From positions 1 through 33,808 of the forward strand of contig CAIMMJ010000132.1 in NCBI GenBank assembly GCA_903842515.1: a stretch of 33,808 bases of DNA. Direction: 5' to 3'. Shown here in pieces: positions 17,854-28,434 of this stretch (positions are counted from its first letter, which is position 1; each line of letters opens with the position of its first letter). The translations under genes were made by a program, and so were the position numbers. Source of the DNA: an uncultured Bacteroidota bacterium (lineage in GTDB: Bacteria; Bacteroidota; Bacteroidia; UBA4408). The notes below the pieces were generated by a model. That model made no database searches. It saw only the letters and a list, made by a program, of their open reading frames with translations, and was not told where the DNA came from.

Positions 17854-19314
17854 ATGAAACTATTAAGCGATCTATTATACAAAGTACGTTTAGAAAAAGT
17901 GTCTGGCAACACTCATTTAGCCATTTCTGAAATTGAATTTGATTCAAGAAAAATTGTAAACTTTGGATGTTTTGTAGCTATTAAAGGAACTGAGTCTGAT
18001 GGACACTTGTTTATTTCTAAAGCAATTGAGAACGGAGCAATAGCTGTTATTTGCGAAACTTTTCCGGAAAAAATTAATGAAAATATTACCTATGTAAAAG
18101 TTAAAGACAGCTCTTCTGCCTTAGCAATAATGGCATGCAACTTTTACGATGATCCTTCCAGAAAAATAAAATTAATTGGTATTACCGGTACCAATGGCAA
18201 AACAACAACTGCCACCCTACTCTATCAATTATTTATAAGTCTCGGCAAAAAATGTGGTTTAATTTCAACCGTTAGAAATTACATCAACACCCAAGAAATA
18301 AAAGCCACTCACACCACGCCTGATAGTTTAAGCCTTAATAAATTATTAGCAGAAATGGCGGAGAATGGCTGCACCTATTGTTTTATGGAAGTAAGTTCTC
18401 ATGCAGTTGTACAAAAAAGAACAGAAGGTTTGCACTTTACTGGAGGTGGTTTTACAAACATAACTCATGATCATTTAGACTATCACAAAACTTTCGAAAA
18501 TTATTTAGGTGCAAAAAAAGAATTTTTTGATGTACTTCCTTCGTCTGCATTTGCCCTTTCTAATAAGGACGATAGAAACGGACAAGTAATGTTGCAGAAT
18601 ACAAAAGCCGAAAAAAAATATTACTCACTCACTAGCATTGCCGATTTCAAAGGAAAAGTAATCGAAAGTTCTTTCAGTGGTTTATTAATGAACATAGATA
18701 ACATAGAAGTATGGTTAAAACTCATTGGAAATTTTAACGCAAACAACATTATGCTTATTTATGGCATTGCAATGCTTTTGGGAGAAAACAATACAAATGT
18801 TTTAACTGCCTTAAGCAACTTAAATCCTGTTGATGGTAGATTCCAATTTCTTAAATCAGATTCCGGAACTACAGGTATTGTAGATTATGCACATACACCC
18901 GATGCATTGCAAAATGTATTAAACACAATAAGACAAATCTCCGGAGGAAAAGAAAAAGTAATAACGGTAGTAGGTTGTGGTGGAGACAGAGACAAGTCAA
19001 AAAGACCATTAATGGCCAATATTGCTTGCTCCATGAGCGACAAAGTAATACTAACATCAGACAATCCAAGATCCGAAGAACCTGTGGAAATTTTAAATGA
19101 AATGCAAAAAGGGATTGACGCAGTTTCTTTAAAAAAAGCCCTAATAATTGCCGACAGAAGAGAGGCTATAAAAACAGCGTGTATGCTGGCGCAAAGCGGA
19201 GATATTATTTTGGTTGCAGGAAAAGGTCATGAAAAATACCAGGAAATAAAAGGAGAAAAATTTCCATTTGACGACTTAGAAGAAATTAAAAATGCTTTTA
19301 AAAATATAAACTAA
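17854..19314 (+). CDS. murE: UDP-N-acetylmuramoyl-tripeptide synthetase MurE
   Basis: '[18 protein letters not shown]', '[15 protein letters not shown]', '[14 protein letters not shown]', '[13 protein letters not shown]' (DNPR motif typical of meso-DAP-adding MurE). Confidence 0.96.
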   Translation: MKLLSDLLYKVRLEKVSGNTHLAISEIEFDSRKIVNFGCFVAIKGTESDGHLFISKAIENGAIAVICETFPEKINENITYVKVKDSSSALAIMACNFYDDPSRKIKLIGITGTNGKTTTATLLYQLFISLGKKCGLISTVRNYINTQEIKATHTTPDSLSLNKLLAEMAENGCTYCFMEVSSHAVVQKRTEGLHFTGGGFTNITHDHLDYHKTFENYLGAKKEFFDVLPSSAFALSNKDDRNGQVMLQNTKAEKKYYSLTSIADFKGKVIESSFSGLLMNIDNIEVWLKLIGNFNANNIMLIYGIAMLLGENNTNVLTALSNLNPVDGRFQFLKSDSGTTGIVDYAHTPDALQNVLNTIRQISGGKEKVITVVGCGGDRDKSKRPLMANIACSMSDKVILTSDNPRSEEPVEILNEMQKGIDAVSLKKALIIADRREAIKTACMLAQSGDIILVAGKGHEKYQEIKGEKFPFDDLEEIKNAFKNIN

Positions 19315-19319
19315 AAGAT

Positions 19320-20591
19320 ATGTTATATTATTTATTTGACTATTTACATACAAATTTTGATCTACCGGGCTCTGGGGTTTTTCAATACATTTCTTTTAGA
19401 GCAGCTATGGCATTAATTTTTTCTTTGATTATATCATTGTTGTTTGGCAAACGTATAATTTCTTACCTGCAAAAAAAACAGGTTGGAGAAACCGTTAGAG
19501 ATTTAGGCTTAGAAGGACAAATTTCTAAGCAAGGCACTCCAACAATGGGAGGTTTAATAATTCTTGCAGCCATACTTATTCCAACACTACTGTTTGCCAA
19601 AATAAACAATTCATACATTATTTTAATGCTTGTATCCACTGTTTGGCTGGGAATAATTGGATTTATCGACGATTACATAAAAGTATTTAAAAAAGACAAA
19701 CAAGGATTAAAAGGAATTTTTAAAGTAATTGGGCAAGTTGGATTGGGCTTGCTGGTTGGAGGAATTTTATACTTCAATCCAAACATTGTTATTAAGGAAA
19801 AGATTATAAATGCAACAGAAATTTCTTTCGACGAAGGCGAACTTTTTACCAAAGATGTAAAATCTGATAACTTGCCTAAGTACAAATTAGAAACAGAAAA
19901 ATCTACCAAAACAACAATCCCTTTTGTAAAAAACAATGAATTTGATTATGCAAAATTAATTTCGTGGCTTGGCGATGATTATGCCAAATATGCCTGGTTA
20001 ATTTTTATTCCCATTGTAATTTTTATTGTAACAGCTGTTTCTAACGGAGCTAACATGACCGATGGATTAGATGGATTGGCAACAGGAACATCGGCAATTA
20101 TTGGTGCCACTTTAGCAATTTTTGCCTATGTATCGGGCAATACAATTTTTGCACACTACCTAAACATTATGTACATACCAAACGCAGGCGAACTCGTGGT
20201 TTACATCATGGCATTTGTTGGTGCTTGCGTGGGTTTTATGTGGTACAATTCATACCCCGCACAAGTATTTATGGGAGACACCGGCAGTTTATCTCTGGGA
20301 GGAATTATTGCAGTTTTTGCACTAGCAATTAGAAAAGAATTATTGATTCCTATTTTATGTGGAGTTTTTTTAATAGAGAACTTATCTGTTGTAATGCAAG
20401 TAGCCTATTTTAAAAGAATGAAGAAAAAATTTGGTTTAGAACATGCCAAACAAAACAGACTTTTTAAAATGGCACCGCTGCATCATCACTACCAAAAATC
20501 TGGATACCATGAAGCAAAAATAGTAACAAGATTTTGGATTGTAAGTGTAATGCTTGCCGTAATTTCTATTGTAACACTTAAGCTCAGATAA
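19320..20591 (+). CDS. mraY: Phospho-N-acetylmuramoyl-pentapeptide transferase MraY
   Basis: 'GTPTMGGL', '[18 protein letters not shown]', '[12 protein letters not shown]', '[12 protein letters not shown]', '[15 protein letters not shown]'. Confidence 0.97.
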   Translation: MLYYLFDYLHTNFDLPGSGVFQYISFRAAMALIFSLIISLLFGKRIISYLQKKQVGETVRDLGLEGQISKQGTPTMGGLIILAAILIPTLLFAKINNSYIILMLVSTVWLGIIGFIDDYIKVFKKDKQGLKGIFKVIGQVGLGLLVGGILYFNPNIVIKEKIINATEISFDEGELFTKDVKSDNLPKYKLETEKSTKTTIPFVKNNEFDYAKLISWLGDDYAKYAWLIFIPIVIFIVTAVSNGANMTDGLDGLATGTSAIIGATLAIFAYVSGNTIFAHYLNIMYIPNAGELVVYIMAFVGACVGFMWYNSYPAQVFMGDTGSLSLGGIIAVFALAIRKELLIPILCGVFLIENLSVVMQVAYFKRMKKKFGLEHAKQNRLFKMAPLHHHYQKSGYHEAKIVTRFWIVSVMLAVISIVTLKLR

Positions 20592-20596
20592 TAAAG

Positions 20597-21937
20597 ATGA
20601 ACAAACAAAAAGTAGTCATTTTAGGAGGAGGAGAAAGTGGAACGGGCTCTGCTATTTTAGCTAAGACCAAAGGATATGACGTATTTTTAAGTGACGCGGG
20701 AAGCATTAAAGAAAATTACAAAAAAGAACTTTTAGAAAACGAAATTCAGTTTGAAGAAGGCAAACACTCACAAGACATTATTCTTTCTGCAAGCCTTGTA
20801 ATAAAAAGCCCGGGTATTCCTGATAAAAATCCACTACTACTAAAAATAAAAGAAAATGGAATTGCAATAATTTCTGAAATAGAATTTGCAGCACAATTTA
20901 CTACTGCTAAAATTATTGGAATTACCGGAACTAATGGAAAAACCACCACAACATCTCTTGTTTATCATATATTAAAAAAAGCAGGATTAAATGTTGGTTT
21001 GGGCGGAAACATTGGAAAAAGTTTTGCACGACAAGTAGCAGAAAGTAACCACGATTACTATGTTTTAGAATTAAGCAGCTTTCAGCTGGACGGCATGTTT
21101 AATGCAAGAATACACATTGCTATTTTATGCAACATAACGCCTGATCATTTAGACAGGTACGACTACAAACTAGAAAATTACATTGACTCCAAATTTCGCA
21201 TTACTCAAAATCAAACTGCCCAAGATTATTTTATTTATTGCATTGACGATGAAATTACAACTTCTTGGATGGCAAAAGTTAAAGGCCAAGCCATACAAAT
21301 TCCAATAAGTATAAAAAAAGAGCTAAGCCAAGGAGCTTACTTAAAAGATAAAACCATCCATTTTAATATAACCCAAAACCCATTTACCATGTCAATTGAC
21401 GATTTAGCATTACAAGGCAAGCACAATGCCTACAACTCTATGGCCGCAGGAATATCGGCAAGAGTTCTGGAAATTCGTAAAGAAATAATTAGAGAAAGTC
21501 TTTCCGATTTCGAAAATATTGAGCACCGTTTAGAATTTGTTGCTAAAATTAATGGAATAGATTTCATTAACGACAGCAAAGCTACTAACGTAAATTCTAC
21601 CTGGTATGCCTTAGAAAGCATGCAATCTCCAACAGTTTGGATTGTTGGTGGTCAGGACAAAGGCAACGATTACGACATGCTTTTAGATTTAGTGAAAGAA
21701 AAAGTAAAAGCTATTGTTTGCCTTGGTGTAGATAATTCCAAAATTATTAGTGCATTTAGCAAAGCAATTCCAAACATAGTAGAAGCACAAACTGCTGATG
21801 CTGCTGTGCAAGCCGCCTATAGAATTGCTAAAAAAGGCGAAACTGTTTTACTTTCACCAGCATGTGCAAGTTTTGATTTATTCGAAAATTACGAAGACAG
21901 AGGAAGACAATTTAAACACGCCGTTCGAAGACTATAA
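20597..21937 (+). CDS. murD: UDP-N-acetylmuramoyl-L-alanine--D-glutamate ligase MurD
   Basis: '[19 protein letters not shown]', 'ELSSFQLD', 'HRLEFVAKINGIDFINDSKATNVNSTWYAL', 'GGQDKGNDY', 'LLSPACASFDLFENYEDRG'. Confidence 0.97.
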   Translation: MNKQKVVILGGGESGTGSAILAKTKGYDVFLSDAGSIKENYKKELLENEIQFEEGKHSQDIILSASLVIKSPGIPDKNPLLLKIKENGIAIISEIEFAAQFTTAKIIGITGTNGKTTTTSLVYHILKKAGLNVGLGGNIGKSFARQVAESNHDYYVLELSSFQLDGMFNARIHIAILCNITPDHLDRYDYKLENYIDSKFRITQNQTAQDYFIYCIDDEITTSWMAKVKGQAIQIPISIKKELSQGAYLKDKTIHFNITQNPFTMSIDDLALQGKHNAYNSMAAGISARVLEIRKEIIRESLSDFENIEHRLEFVAKINGIDFINDSKATNVNSTWYALESMQSPTVWIVGGQDKGNDYDMLLDLVKEKVKAIVCLGVDNSKIISAFSKAIPNIVEAQTADAAVQAAYRIAKKGETVLLSPACASFDLFENYEDRGRQFKHAVRRL

Positions 21938-21947
21938 TTTATAAATT

Positions 21948-22478
21948 ATGGACAAGAAAATAGAAAAATCTAAATCTCTTAAAGAAAACTTTCTCACAAA
22001 AAGAAAAGATATTCTTAAAAGTTATTTTGAATCTGAAAAAAATAACGAACACCAGTTAGAAAATCTTGGCGAAATAAATGGAGTTGTTTTTATTAACGAT
22101 TCACATAGCGTTGATATAGATAAAACATGGTATTCTTTAGAAAAAACAGAAGCACCAATAATTTGGATTGCAGGGGGTGTAAATAAATCTAATGATTATT
22201 CTATTTTAAAAGGAATTGTAAAAGAAAAAGTAAAAATGATTGTTTGCTTGGGCAACGACGACATTAATATTGTAAACGGTTTGCACAAGTACGCACAACT
22301 AATTATTAATGCAATTAACATAAATGATGCAGTTAAAACTGCTGTAAAATTTGCTGCTCAAGGCGATGTTGTTTTGTTTTCGCCGGCTTGCCCCAGCTAT
22401 GATAAATTTGAAAACTATCAAGAAAGAGGGAGAGCTTTTAAGGCCGAAGTAGAAAAACTTAAATGGGGAGGTTTATAA
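21948..22478 (+). CDS. Stand-alone MurD C-terminal-domain paralog (no ATP-binding central domain)
   Basis: 176 aa; 'INGVVFINDSHSVDIDKTWYSLE', 'WIAGGVNKSNDYSILKGIVKEKVKMIVCLG', 'VVLFSPACPSYDKFENYQERGRAFK' align to the C-terminal third of the adjacent MurD; no GTNGKTT motif; intact ORF 10 bp after murD and 12 bp before ftsW. Confidence 0.9.
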   Translation: MDKKIEKSKSLKENFLTKRKDILKSYFESEKNNEHQLENLGEINGVVFINDSHSVDIDKTWYSLEKTEAPIIWIAGGVNKSNDYSILKGIVKEKVKMIVCLGNDDINIVNGLHKYAQLIINAININDAVKTAVKFAAQGDVVLFSPACPSYDKFENYQERGRAFKAEVEKLKWGGL

Positions 22479-22490
22479 TTTTTTTAATAA

Positions 22491-23675
22491 ATGGACTTTT
22501 TTAAAAATAATATTCACGGCGATAAAGTAATTTGGGCAGCAGTAGTAATACTCACTTTACTTTCTACTCTTGTTGTATATTCCTCAACAAGTGCCTTGGC
22601 ATTAAAATACCAGGGTGGCAATACCGAATATTATTTACTTAAGCACGTGTTTACCTTAGCTTTTGGGTTATTGCTAATGGTGGGTACGCACAAAATAAAA
22701 TTTCACCTATTCTCAAGATTTTCTCAAATAGCATTTTTCTTTGCCATTCCTCTTTTACTCTATACCTTAGTTAAAGGGCCCGATATAAACTCTGCCAGCA
22801 GATGGATACAACTTCCTGTTATTAATTTAACCTTTCAAACTTCCGACTTTGCAAAGCTTGCCATTATAGCTTTTACGGCAAGGCAACTAGCAAAAAAGCA
22901 AAATCTATTAGACAATTTTAAAGAAGGTTTTTTACAAATTGTTTGGCCAGTAGTATTGATTTGCGTTTTAATTTTACCGGCAAATTTTTCTACTGCGGCT
23001 GTTTTATTTAGCACTTGCTTCATTACAATGTTTTGCGGAAGAGTTCCATTCAAATTTTTATTAGGCCTGGTTGGAATTGGAATTGTAGGTATCTTAATTA
23101 TTCTTTTGGTAGGAAATTTTGCACCTAAAGTTTTTCCTCGTTTTGGAACTTGGGTAAAAAGAATAGAGAATTTTTCTGGAAAAGAAGCGCCAAACTCAAA
23201 AGGCAGTTTCCAGCCCGATCAAGCAAAAATAGCTATTGCTACCGGCGGAGTTTTGGGCAAAGGACCCGGTAAAAGCATCCAGCGAAATCAGCTTCCTCAC
23301 CCCTATTCCGATTTTATTTACGCAATTATTATTGAAGAATACGGCTCCACTTTTGGACTATTTATTATTTTACTGTACCTCATTATCTTATTTAGAGGGC
23401 TAAGAATTTCAAATAAATGCAACAATACATTTGGCTCTCTTCTATCATTTGGCCTCTCGTTTGGACTGGTATTTCAGGCCATGGTAAACATGGCAGTTGC
23501 AGTTAATCTTTTTCCTGTAACGGGTCAACCCTTGCCGATGCTGAGCATGGGAGGAACTTCTATTTGGTTTACTTCTATTTCTTTGGGCATCATTTTAAGT
23601 GTTAGCAGAGAGCTTGAAAAAGAAGAGAAGTCTGCAGAAAACAACAACAGCACGGAGGGCTTAGTATATGCTTAA
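22491..23675 (+). CDS. ftsW: SEDS-family peptidoglycan glycosyltransferase FtsW
   Basis: Polytopic; 'SASRWIQLP', 'PHPYSDFIYAIIIEEYGSTFGLF', 'FPVTGQPLPMLSMGGTS'. Confidence 0.96.
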   Translation: MDFFKNNIHGDKVIWAAVVILTLLSTLVVYSSTSALALKYQGGNTEYYLLKHVFTLAFGLLLMVGTHKIKFHLFSRFSQIAFFFAIPLLLYTLVKGPDINSASRWIQLPVINLTFQTSDFAKLAIIAFTARQLAKKQNLLDNFKEGFLQIVWPVVLICVLILPANFSTAAVLFSTCFITMFCGRVPFKFLLGLVGIGIVGILIILLVGNFAPKVFPRFGTWVKRIENFSGKEAPNSKGSFQPDQAKIAIATGGVLGKGPGKSIQRNQLPHPYSDFIYAIIIEEYGSTFGLFIILLYLIILFRGLRISNKCNNTFGSLLSFGLSFGLVFQAMVNMAVAVNLFPVTGQPLPMLSMGGTSIWFTSISLGIILSVSRELEKEEKSAENNNSTEGLVYA

Positions 23676-24768
23676 AGCCATTATTAGCGGCGGTGGCACC
23701 GGAGGACATATTTTTCCTGCACTTGCCATTGCAGATAAAATAAAAGAAAAATACCCCAATGCAGAAATAATTTTTGTGGGAGCTAAAGGGAAAATGGAAA
23801 TGGAAAAAGTTCCTGCTGCCGGCTACAAAATTATAGGACTAGAAATAGCAGGGTTTCAAAGAAACTCTATGCTAAAAAATTTATTTCTTCCTTTTAAGAT
23901 CATTAAAAGTATACTAACGTCCATCTCTATTATTAATAACTACAAACCTAGCTTTGTTATTGGTGTTGGCGGATATGCCAGTGGTCCACTGCTATTTGCA
24001 GCTCAGCTAAAAGGGATTCCTACATTTATTCAGGAGCAAAATTCTTTCCCGGGAATTACAAATAAGCTTCTTTCAAAAAAGGTTAAAAAAATTTGTGTAG
24101 CCTACCCAAACCTGGATAAATTTTTTCCGGCCAGCAAAATAGTTCTTACAGGAAATCCAATCCGCAAAGACATTTTAAATTTAAAGTCAAAAAAAGAGAT
24201 CGCTATTTCGCACTTTAAGCTTAACCCTAATTTATTTACGGTATTTATTACAGGTGGCAGCTTAGGCGCAAGAAATATAAACTTGGCTGTAAAAAATAAT
24301 ATTCAAGCCTTATCAAAAATGCCAATAGAAATAATTTGGCAAACTGGTAAATTATTTTTTGAAGAAGCAAAAGAAACCGTCTTAAAAAATGAAGTAAAAA
24401 ATATTTTTGTTTATGAGTTTGTAAAAGAAATGGATTTAGCCTACTCAGCCGCTAAACTGGTAATTTCAAGAGCAGGTGCAGGAGCTATTTCTGAATTATC
24501 TGTTGCAAACAAATGCTGTGTATTAGTTCCTCTGCCATCGGCAGCAGAGGATCACCAAACACAAAATGCAAAATCTCTTTCTAGCAAAAATGCAGCTATA
24601 CTTATTTCTAACGATAATATTTTAACCGAGATAACAACTGTTATTCAAAAACTAATGAACAACAATAATCTGGTTTTAGAAATGGAAAAAAACATTGCAG
24701 AATTTGCAAAACCCAACGCAGCCGAAGAAATAGTAAACGTAATTACTAATGAACTAAAAATTGGATAA
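23668..24768 (+). CDS. murG: UDP-GlcNAc:undecaprenyl-PP-MurNAc-pentapeptide GlcNAc transferase MurG
   Basis: 'ISGGGTGGHIFPALAIAD', 'GVGGYASGPLLFAA', 'QEQNSFPGITNKLLS', 'TGGSLGARNIN', 'ISRAGAGAISEL'. Confidence 0.97.
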   Translation: MLKAIISGGGTGGHIFPALAIADKIKEKYPNAEIIFVGAKGKMEMEKVPAAGYKIIGLEIAGFQRNSMLKNLFLPFKIIKSILTSISIINNYKPSFVIGVGGYASGPLLFAAQLKGIPTFIQEQNSFPGITNKLLSKKVKKICVAYPNLDKFFPASKIVLTGNPIRKDILNLKSKKEIAISHFKLNPNLFTVFITGGSLGARNINLAVKNNIQALSKMPIEIIWQTGKLFFEEAKETVLKNEVKNIFVYEFVKEMDLAYSAAKLVISRAGAGAISELSVANKCCVLVPLPSAAEDHQTQNAKSLSSKNAAILISNDNILTEITTVIQKLMNNNNLVLEMEKNIAEFAKPNAAEEIVNVITNELKIG

Positions 24769-26143
24769 GAACATAAAAAATATTTTCTTTTTAGGTATTG
24801 GTGGAATTGGAATGTCTGCTTTGGCCAAATATTTTCATGCAAAAGGTTATATAGTTTCTGGATACGATAAAACCAGCACTCCTCTCACAAAATCTTTGGA
24901 GCAACAAGGAATAAAAATTCATTATAACGATACTGAGAATAATATTCCTAACGAAATAAAAAACAATTCGCTCCAAAGTCTAATTGTAATTACACCTGCA
25001 ATCCCTAAAGAAAGTATAGAGCTAAACTTTTTTTTACAGAATAATTATACCGTTATAAAAAGAGCTGCCATCTTAGGTGAAATTACAAAAGGTGCAAACA
25101 CAATTGCAGTAGCAGGAACACATGGAAAAACTACAACCTCTACTCTTGTTGCACACCTTATGAAGGAAGGAGAAGTGGATTGCAGCGCTTTTTTGGGAGG
25201 CATCTCCTCTAACTTCAATTCTAATTTACTTATTGGCAAAGACAACTGCGTGGTAGTGGAGGCCGACGAATACGACAGGTCGTTTTTAACGTTATCGCCA
25301 AACACTGCTATTGTAACTTCTGTTGATCCGGATCATTTAGACATATACCATGAACACAAAAACTTAAAAGAATCGTTTGAATTATTCACAGAAAAAATTC
25401 TTGCAAACGGAAATTTAATAGTTAAGCTAAACCTGGATTTTACAACACGAGAAAATAATTCAGTAAAAAAATACACCTACAGCATCAGTGGAAAATCAGA
25501 TTTTTTTGCAAGCGACATCCAATTAAAAAATGGATTATATTTTTTTACGCTAAATACACCTTCCGGAAAAATTGAAAATCTGGAGTTAGGAATGGCAGGT
25601 TTGCACAACTTAGAAAATGCTATCGCTGCTTCTGCAGCGGCCCTTTTAAATGGCATTTCTGGAGAGAATCTAAAAATTGGTTTAAAAACATTTAGTGGAG
25701 TAAAAAGAAGATTTGAATACATTTTTAGAAATGAAAAACTAGTATACTTAGACGATTACGCTCACCATCCCCAAGAATTATTAAAATGTATAGAATCTGT
25801 AAAAACAATTTTTCCGAACAAAAAAATAACCGGAATTTTTCAGCCTCATTTATTTTCTAGAACAAGAGATTTTATGGATGATTTTGCCAAGTCATTGTCC
25901 TTGTTAGACAAATGTATTCTACTTGATATTTATCCGGCTAGAGAAATTCCTATTCCAGGCATAACTTCAGATTTGTTGTTAGCTAAAATAACCTCTCCGG
26001 TAAAAGAGAAAATGTATTTAAACACCATTGTAAATGAGCTTAATTTTTTAGATGCAGAAGTTTTACTTACTCTTGGTGCAGGAGATATAGATACAATAGT
26101 TGAACCAATAAAACAGGAATTAATTAATTATTTTAAAAATTGA
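24761..26143 (+). CDS. murC: UDP-N-acetylmuramate--L-alanine ligase MurC
   Basis: TTG start, 8-bp overlap with murG; 'FLGIGGIGMSALAKYFHAKGYIVSGYD', 'AVAGTHGKTTTSTLVAHLM', 'VEADEYDRSFL', 'DDYAHHPQEL'. Confidence 0.97.
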   Translation: MDKNIKNIFFLGIGGIGMSALAKYFHAKGYIVSGYDKTSTPLTKSLEQQGIKIHYNDTENNIPNEIKNNSLQSLIVITPAIPKESIELNFFLQNNYTVIKRAAILGEITKGANTIAVAGTHGKTTTSTLVAHLMKEGEVDCSAFLGGISSNFNSNLLIGKDNCVVVEADEYDRSFLTLSPNTAIVTSVDPDHLDIYHEHKNLKESFELFTEKILANGNLIVKLNLDFTTRENNSVKKYTYSISGKSDFFASDIQLKNGLYFFTLNTPSGKIENLELGMAGLHNLENAIAASAAALLNGISGENLKIGLKTFSGVKRRFEYIFRNEKLVYLDDYAHHPQELLKCIESVKTIFPNKKITGIFQPHLFSRTRDFMDDFAKSLSLLDKCILLDIYPAREIPIPGITSDLLLAKITSPVKEKMYLNTIVNELNFLDAEVLLTLGAGDIDTIVEPIKQELINYFKN

Positions 26144-26970
26144 AAAAGAAAATTTTAAAAATATCTTCTTGGGTTTTAGTGCTAAGTGTATGCATTTTGC
26201 TTTGGTCTTTTTCTAATTCCGAACAAACTAAAGTAACGTGCAAGCAAGCAATAGTAAGCGTGGATATTAACGATGAAAATTTTTTCTTAAGCTCTAAAGA
26301 TATCATTCAAGCCATTAATAATTCCGGAGATTCAATAATTGGACAAACAATGGATGAATTAAATGTGAATAACTACGAAAACTTAATTAATCAAATACCG
26401 GAAGTAGAAAATAGTGAAGTATACAAAACACTTAATGGTGAAATTTACTTTAATGTAAAACAACGAAAACCCATTGCCAGAATTATAAATTACAAAAACG
26501 AAGGTTTCTATATAGATGACAAGGGAAAACTTATGCCTCTGTCAGAAAACTTTACTTCTAGAGTTCTTGTAGTAACCGGAAATTTTCATCATTCTTATGC
26601 AGGAAATAATTATAGAAACTTAAAAAAAGACATGGCCGATTCTTCTGAATTAGACATGGAAAAAGATTTGCTTTACAGTATTTTCAGGCTTGCAAATTTC
26701 ATCAATAAAAATGAGTTTTGGAAAGCTCAGGTAGAACAACTAAATATTGAAAACAATATTTTTCAAATCATTCCAAAGGCCGGCGACCACATAATTATTT
26801 TTGGTGATGCAAACAACACCGAAAAAAAATTTAAAAAGCTTTTTAACCTCTATCAGCAAGGACTTCCTAAAGTTGGTTGGAACAAATACGAGTCTTTGGA
26901 CCTCCGTTACGAAGGACAAATAATTGCTAAAAGAAAACAAGAATTTATTAAACAAATAAAACAACGATAA
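26140..26970 (+). CDS. ftsQ: Cell division protein FtsQ
   Basis: Between murC and ftsA; N-terminal TM, POTRA-like region, 'YKTLNGEIYFNVKQRKPIARIINYKNEGFYIDDKGKLMPLS'. Confidence 0.88.
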   Translation: MKKKILKISSWVLVLSVCILLWSFSNSEQTKVTCKQAIVSVDINDENFFLSSKDIIQAINNSGDSIIGQTMDELNVNNYENLINQIPEVENSEVYKTLNGEIYFNVKQRKPIARIINYKNEGFYIDDKGKLMPLSENFTSRVLVVTGNFHHSYAGNNYRNLKKDMADSSELDMEKDLLYSIFRLANFINKNEFWKAQVEQLNIENNIFQIIPKAGDHIIIFGDANNTEKKFKKLFNLYQQGLPKVGWNKYESLDLRYEGQIIAKRKQEFIKQIKQR

Positions 26971-26985
26971 TAATACTCTATAACT

Positions 26986-28317
26986 ATGGAAAAAAATAAA
27001 AATATAGTAGTTGGTTTAGATATTGGAACAACAAAAATTGCTGTTCTAGTTGGTAAAAAAAATGAACATGGAAAGCTGGAAATTCTTGGAATGGGAAAAT
27101 CAGAATCCATGGGTGTTAGAAAGGGAATGGTCATGAACATCGACCAAACAGTTCAATCCATAAAAGAGGCAGTAGAAATGGCTTCTAACATTTCTGGTGT
27201 TGACATAAAAAAAGTTCATGTAGGTATTGCTGGTCAGCACATAAGAAGTATGCAACACCGAGGACTTAAAACACGTCAATCAACAGAAGAAGAAATAAGT
27301 CAAAAAGACGTGGATGAACTTATTGAAGACATGTACAAATTGGTGATGCAACCAGGTGAGGAAATAATTCATGTGCTGCCACAAGAATTTATTGTAGACA
27401 ATGAACAAGGTATAAAAGATGCTGTGGGAATGGCTGGTGTAAGGCTAGAAGCAAACTTTCATATCATCACCGGACAAGTTGCGGCAATAAATAATTTAAT
27501 ACGTTGTGTGCAAAAAGCAGGCTTAGAAGTACAAGATATTTTCTTGGAACCAATTGCTTCATCGGCAGCAGTGCTCAGCGAAGACGAAAAAGAAGCTGGT
27601 GTTGCTCTTATAGATATTGGCGGTGGAACAACAGATGTTGCAATATTTTACGAAGGAATTATCAGACACACTGCCGTTATTCCGTTTGGTGGAAATGTAG
27701 TAACCGAGGATATTAAAATGGGTTGCAGCATCATTAAATCCCAAGCAGAATTGCTAAAAACAAAATTTGGCTCTGCAGTAGCAAGCGAAAATCAAGAAAA
27801 CGAAATTGTATCAATTCCAGGATTAAGAGGAAGAGAACCCAAAGAAATTTCTCTTAAAAATCTTGCCAGTATTATTGAAGCCAGAATGGAAGAAATTCTT
27901 CATCATGTGATGTATGAAATTAAAAACTCTGGATTTCAAAAAAAATTAGGTGCCGGAATTGTTATTACTGGCGGTGGCTCTCAATTAAAACATATATCGC
28001 AACTTACAGAGTTTGTAACAGGTATGGTTATTAAGCTTGGCTATCCTACCGAGCACTTAGCCCAGAGTGCCGAGGAAATTAAAAAACCCATGTATTCTAC
28101 AGGTATTGGCCTAGTTTTATTGGGCTTTGAAGAATTGCAGAAAAAGGCACTTTCTAATCCTGATTTACAAATTAAAGAAGAAATAAAAGAAGTAAGTGCA
28201 GATACTGTTCAAGAAGAAACAACAACCAATAATCAAGTAGAAGTACCGGAAAGAGCAGAAAGTGCGGGGTTTTGGGAACGTTTTAAAAAATGGTTTAGCG
28301 ACGACATCAAAGAATAA
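26986..28317 (+). CDS. ftsA: Cell division protein FtsA
   Basis: 'VVGLDIGTTKIAVLVG', 'GVALIDIGGGTTDVAIF', 'GAGIVITGGGSQLKHI', C-terminal amphipathic helix 'FWERFKKWFSDDIKE'. Confidence 0.96.
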   Translation: MEKNKNIVVGLDIGTTKIAVLVGKKNEHGKLEILGMGKSESMGVRKGMVMNIDQTVQSIKEAVEMASNISGVDIKKVHVGIAGQHIRSMQHRGLKTRQSTEEEISQKDVDELIEDMYKLVMQPGEEIIHVLPQEFIVDNEQGIKDAVGMAGVRLEANFHIITGQVAAINNLIRCVQKAGLEVQDIFLEPIASSAAVLSEDEKEAGVALIDIGGGTTDVAIFYEGIIRHTAVIPFGGNVVTEDIKMGCSIIKSQAELLKTKFGSAVASENQENEIVSIPGLRGREPKEISLKNLASIIEARMEEILHHVMYEIKNSGFQKKLGAGIVITGGGSQLKHISQLTEFVTGMVIKLGYPTEHLAQSAEEIKKPMYSTGIGLVLLGFEELQKKALSNPDLQIKEEIKEVSADTVQEETTTNNQVEVPERAESAGFWERFKKWFSDDIKE

Positions 28318-28434
28318 TTTACAAAATTCACAATTAAAGGTTGAAAAGTTTGAGCCCTATCAAAAATATTTAATAATAAATTAAAGTAACATCACATTCT
28401 GAAATCTATAGACAGAAATTAAACAATCAAAAAT

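Noticed and set aside
17854-20591. Missing murF and ddl as a notable loss from the dcw cluster
   Set aside because: Absence of these genes from this cluster is ordinary for Bacteroidota; they are usually elsewhere in the genome.
20597-22478. murD split by a frameshift, with the second ORF as its displaced C-terminus
   Set aside because: The upstream murD is full length and has its own intact C-terminal domain, so the second ORF is an additional paralog.
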